Of a stretch of 64,000 bases of DNA, positions 63,953 through 64,000 are shown one piece after another (positions within the stretch are counted from its first letter, which is position 1; every line of letters starts with the position of its first letter). The notes under the pieces are model-generated. The model saw nothing but the letters and a program-made list of their open reading frames with translations. It searched no databases and had not been told where the DNA came from. A program made the translations under genes and the position numbers. The stretch is from Pseudo-nitzschia pungens (lineage: Eukaryota; Bacillariophyta; Bacillariophyceae; Bacillariales; Bacillariaceae): assembly GCA_037355855.1 (NCBI GenBank), contig CM074761.1, positions 4,669,346 through 4,733,345 on the forward strand. Reading direction: 5' to 3'.

Positions 63953-64000
63953 GCAAAGTCACGATCCGATCCAACACGCCCAATGGTCCGATCGATGTCA

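Overview
The window is nuclear DNA from a eukaryotic alga, most likely a raphid pennate diatom. Four things point there. Genes are compact, with 0-3 short GT-AG introns of 74-332 bases. Three products begin with a secretory signal peptide whose predicted cleavage site is followed by Phe, as in diatom plastid preproteins (ChlM, MiaB and a thioredoxin-like protein), and one more carries an early Met-Arg-Gly-Gly. A chlorophyll-branch enzyme (ChlM) and a SHAQKYF-type MYB factor are present. There is no rRNA, CRISPR array, intact transposon or prokaryotic operon. The species assignment is inference.

Layout. 1-1043: 3' part of a BUB1-type checkpoint kinase. 2.2-4.4 kb (-): threonine deaminase. 5.9-7.0 kb (+): pantothenate synthetase. 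7.7-8.6 kb (-): Mg-protoporphyrin methyltransferase, apparently frameshifted. 9.3-11.4 kb (+): a plastid-type MiaB with an N-terminal parvulin domain. 11.6-12.4 kb (-): one-repeat MYB factor. 13.4-16.4 and 17.6-19.7 kb (+): two large low-complexity proteins. 19.8-22.7 kb (-): BAR-PH-ArfGAP-ankyrin protein with a frameshift in the PH domain. 23.3-23.9 kb: possible small secreted Cys-rich gene. 24.3-26.9 kb (-): GC-rich RING-CH plus MYND membrane protein. 26.9-29.8 kb: repeat-rich spacer. 29.8-30.8 kb (-): Tim17/22/23-family protein. 31.6-33.1 kb (+): five-unit polyubiquitin. 33.2-36.0 kb (-): fluoride exporter. 36.9-40.3 kb (+): DENN plus ENTH protein. 41.0-41.8 kb (+): thioredoxin-like plastid protein. 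42.4-44.6 kb (-): Pex14-like protein with a PUB domain. 45.4-46.6 kb (+): COQ4. 47.4-48.6 kb (+): unknown protein. 50.4-52.1 kb (+): MST/Hippo-type kinase. 53.0-54.0 kb (+): membrane protein with a frameshift. 55.6-57.2 kb (+): unknown protein. 58.9-63.0 kb (+): USP4/15-like deubiquitinase. 63.2 kb to the end (-): partial unknown gene.

The genes do not form a pathway cluster, as expected for a diatom. Several fall into loose themes: ubiquitin biology (polyubiquitin, USP, RING-CH, PUB), membrane traffic (ArfGAP, DENN-ENTH, Tim17-like, Pex14) and plastid or mitochondrial metabolism (ChlM, MiaB, IlvA, PanC, COQ4).

The strongest unexplained signal is not a gene. The 10-mer GTAAGGTTAC, or its complement, occurs exactly 15 times by eye, every time between genes, where chance predicts about 0.1 in the whole window. 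Around it lie near-copies, perfect palindromes and tandem copies. The other main points are unusual domain fusions (parvulin-MiaB, DENN-ENTH, Pex14-PUB) and three or four apparent 1-2 base frameshifts in otherwise well-conserved genes, which may be assembly errors. All boundaries come from reading the sequence by eye; no database search was run.
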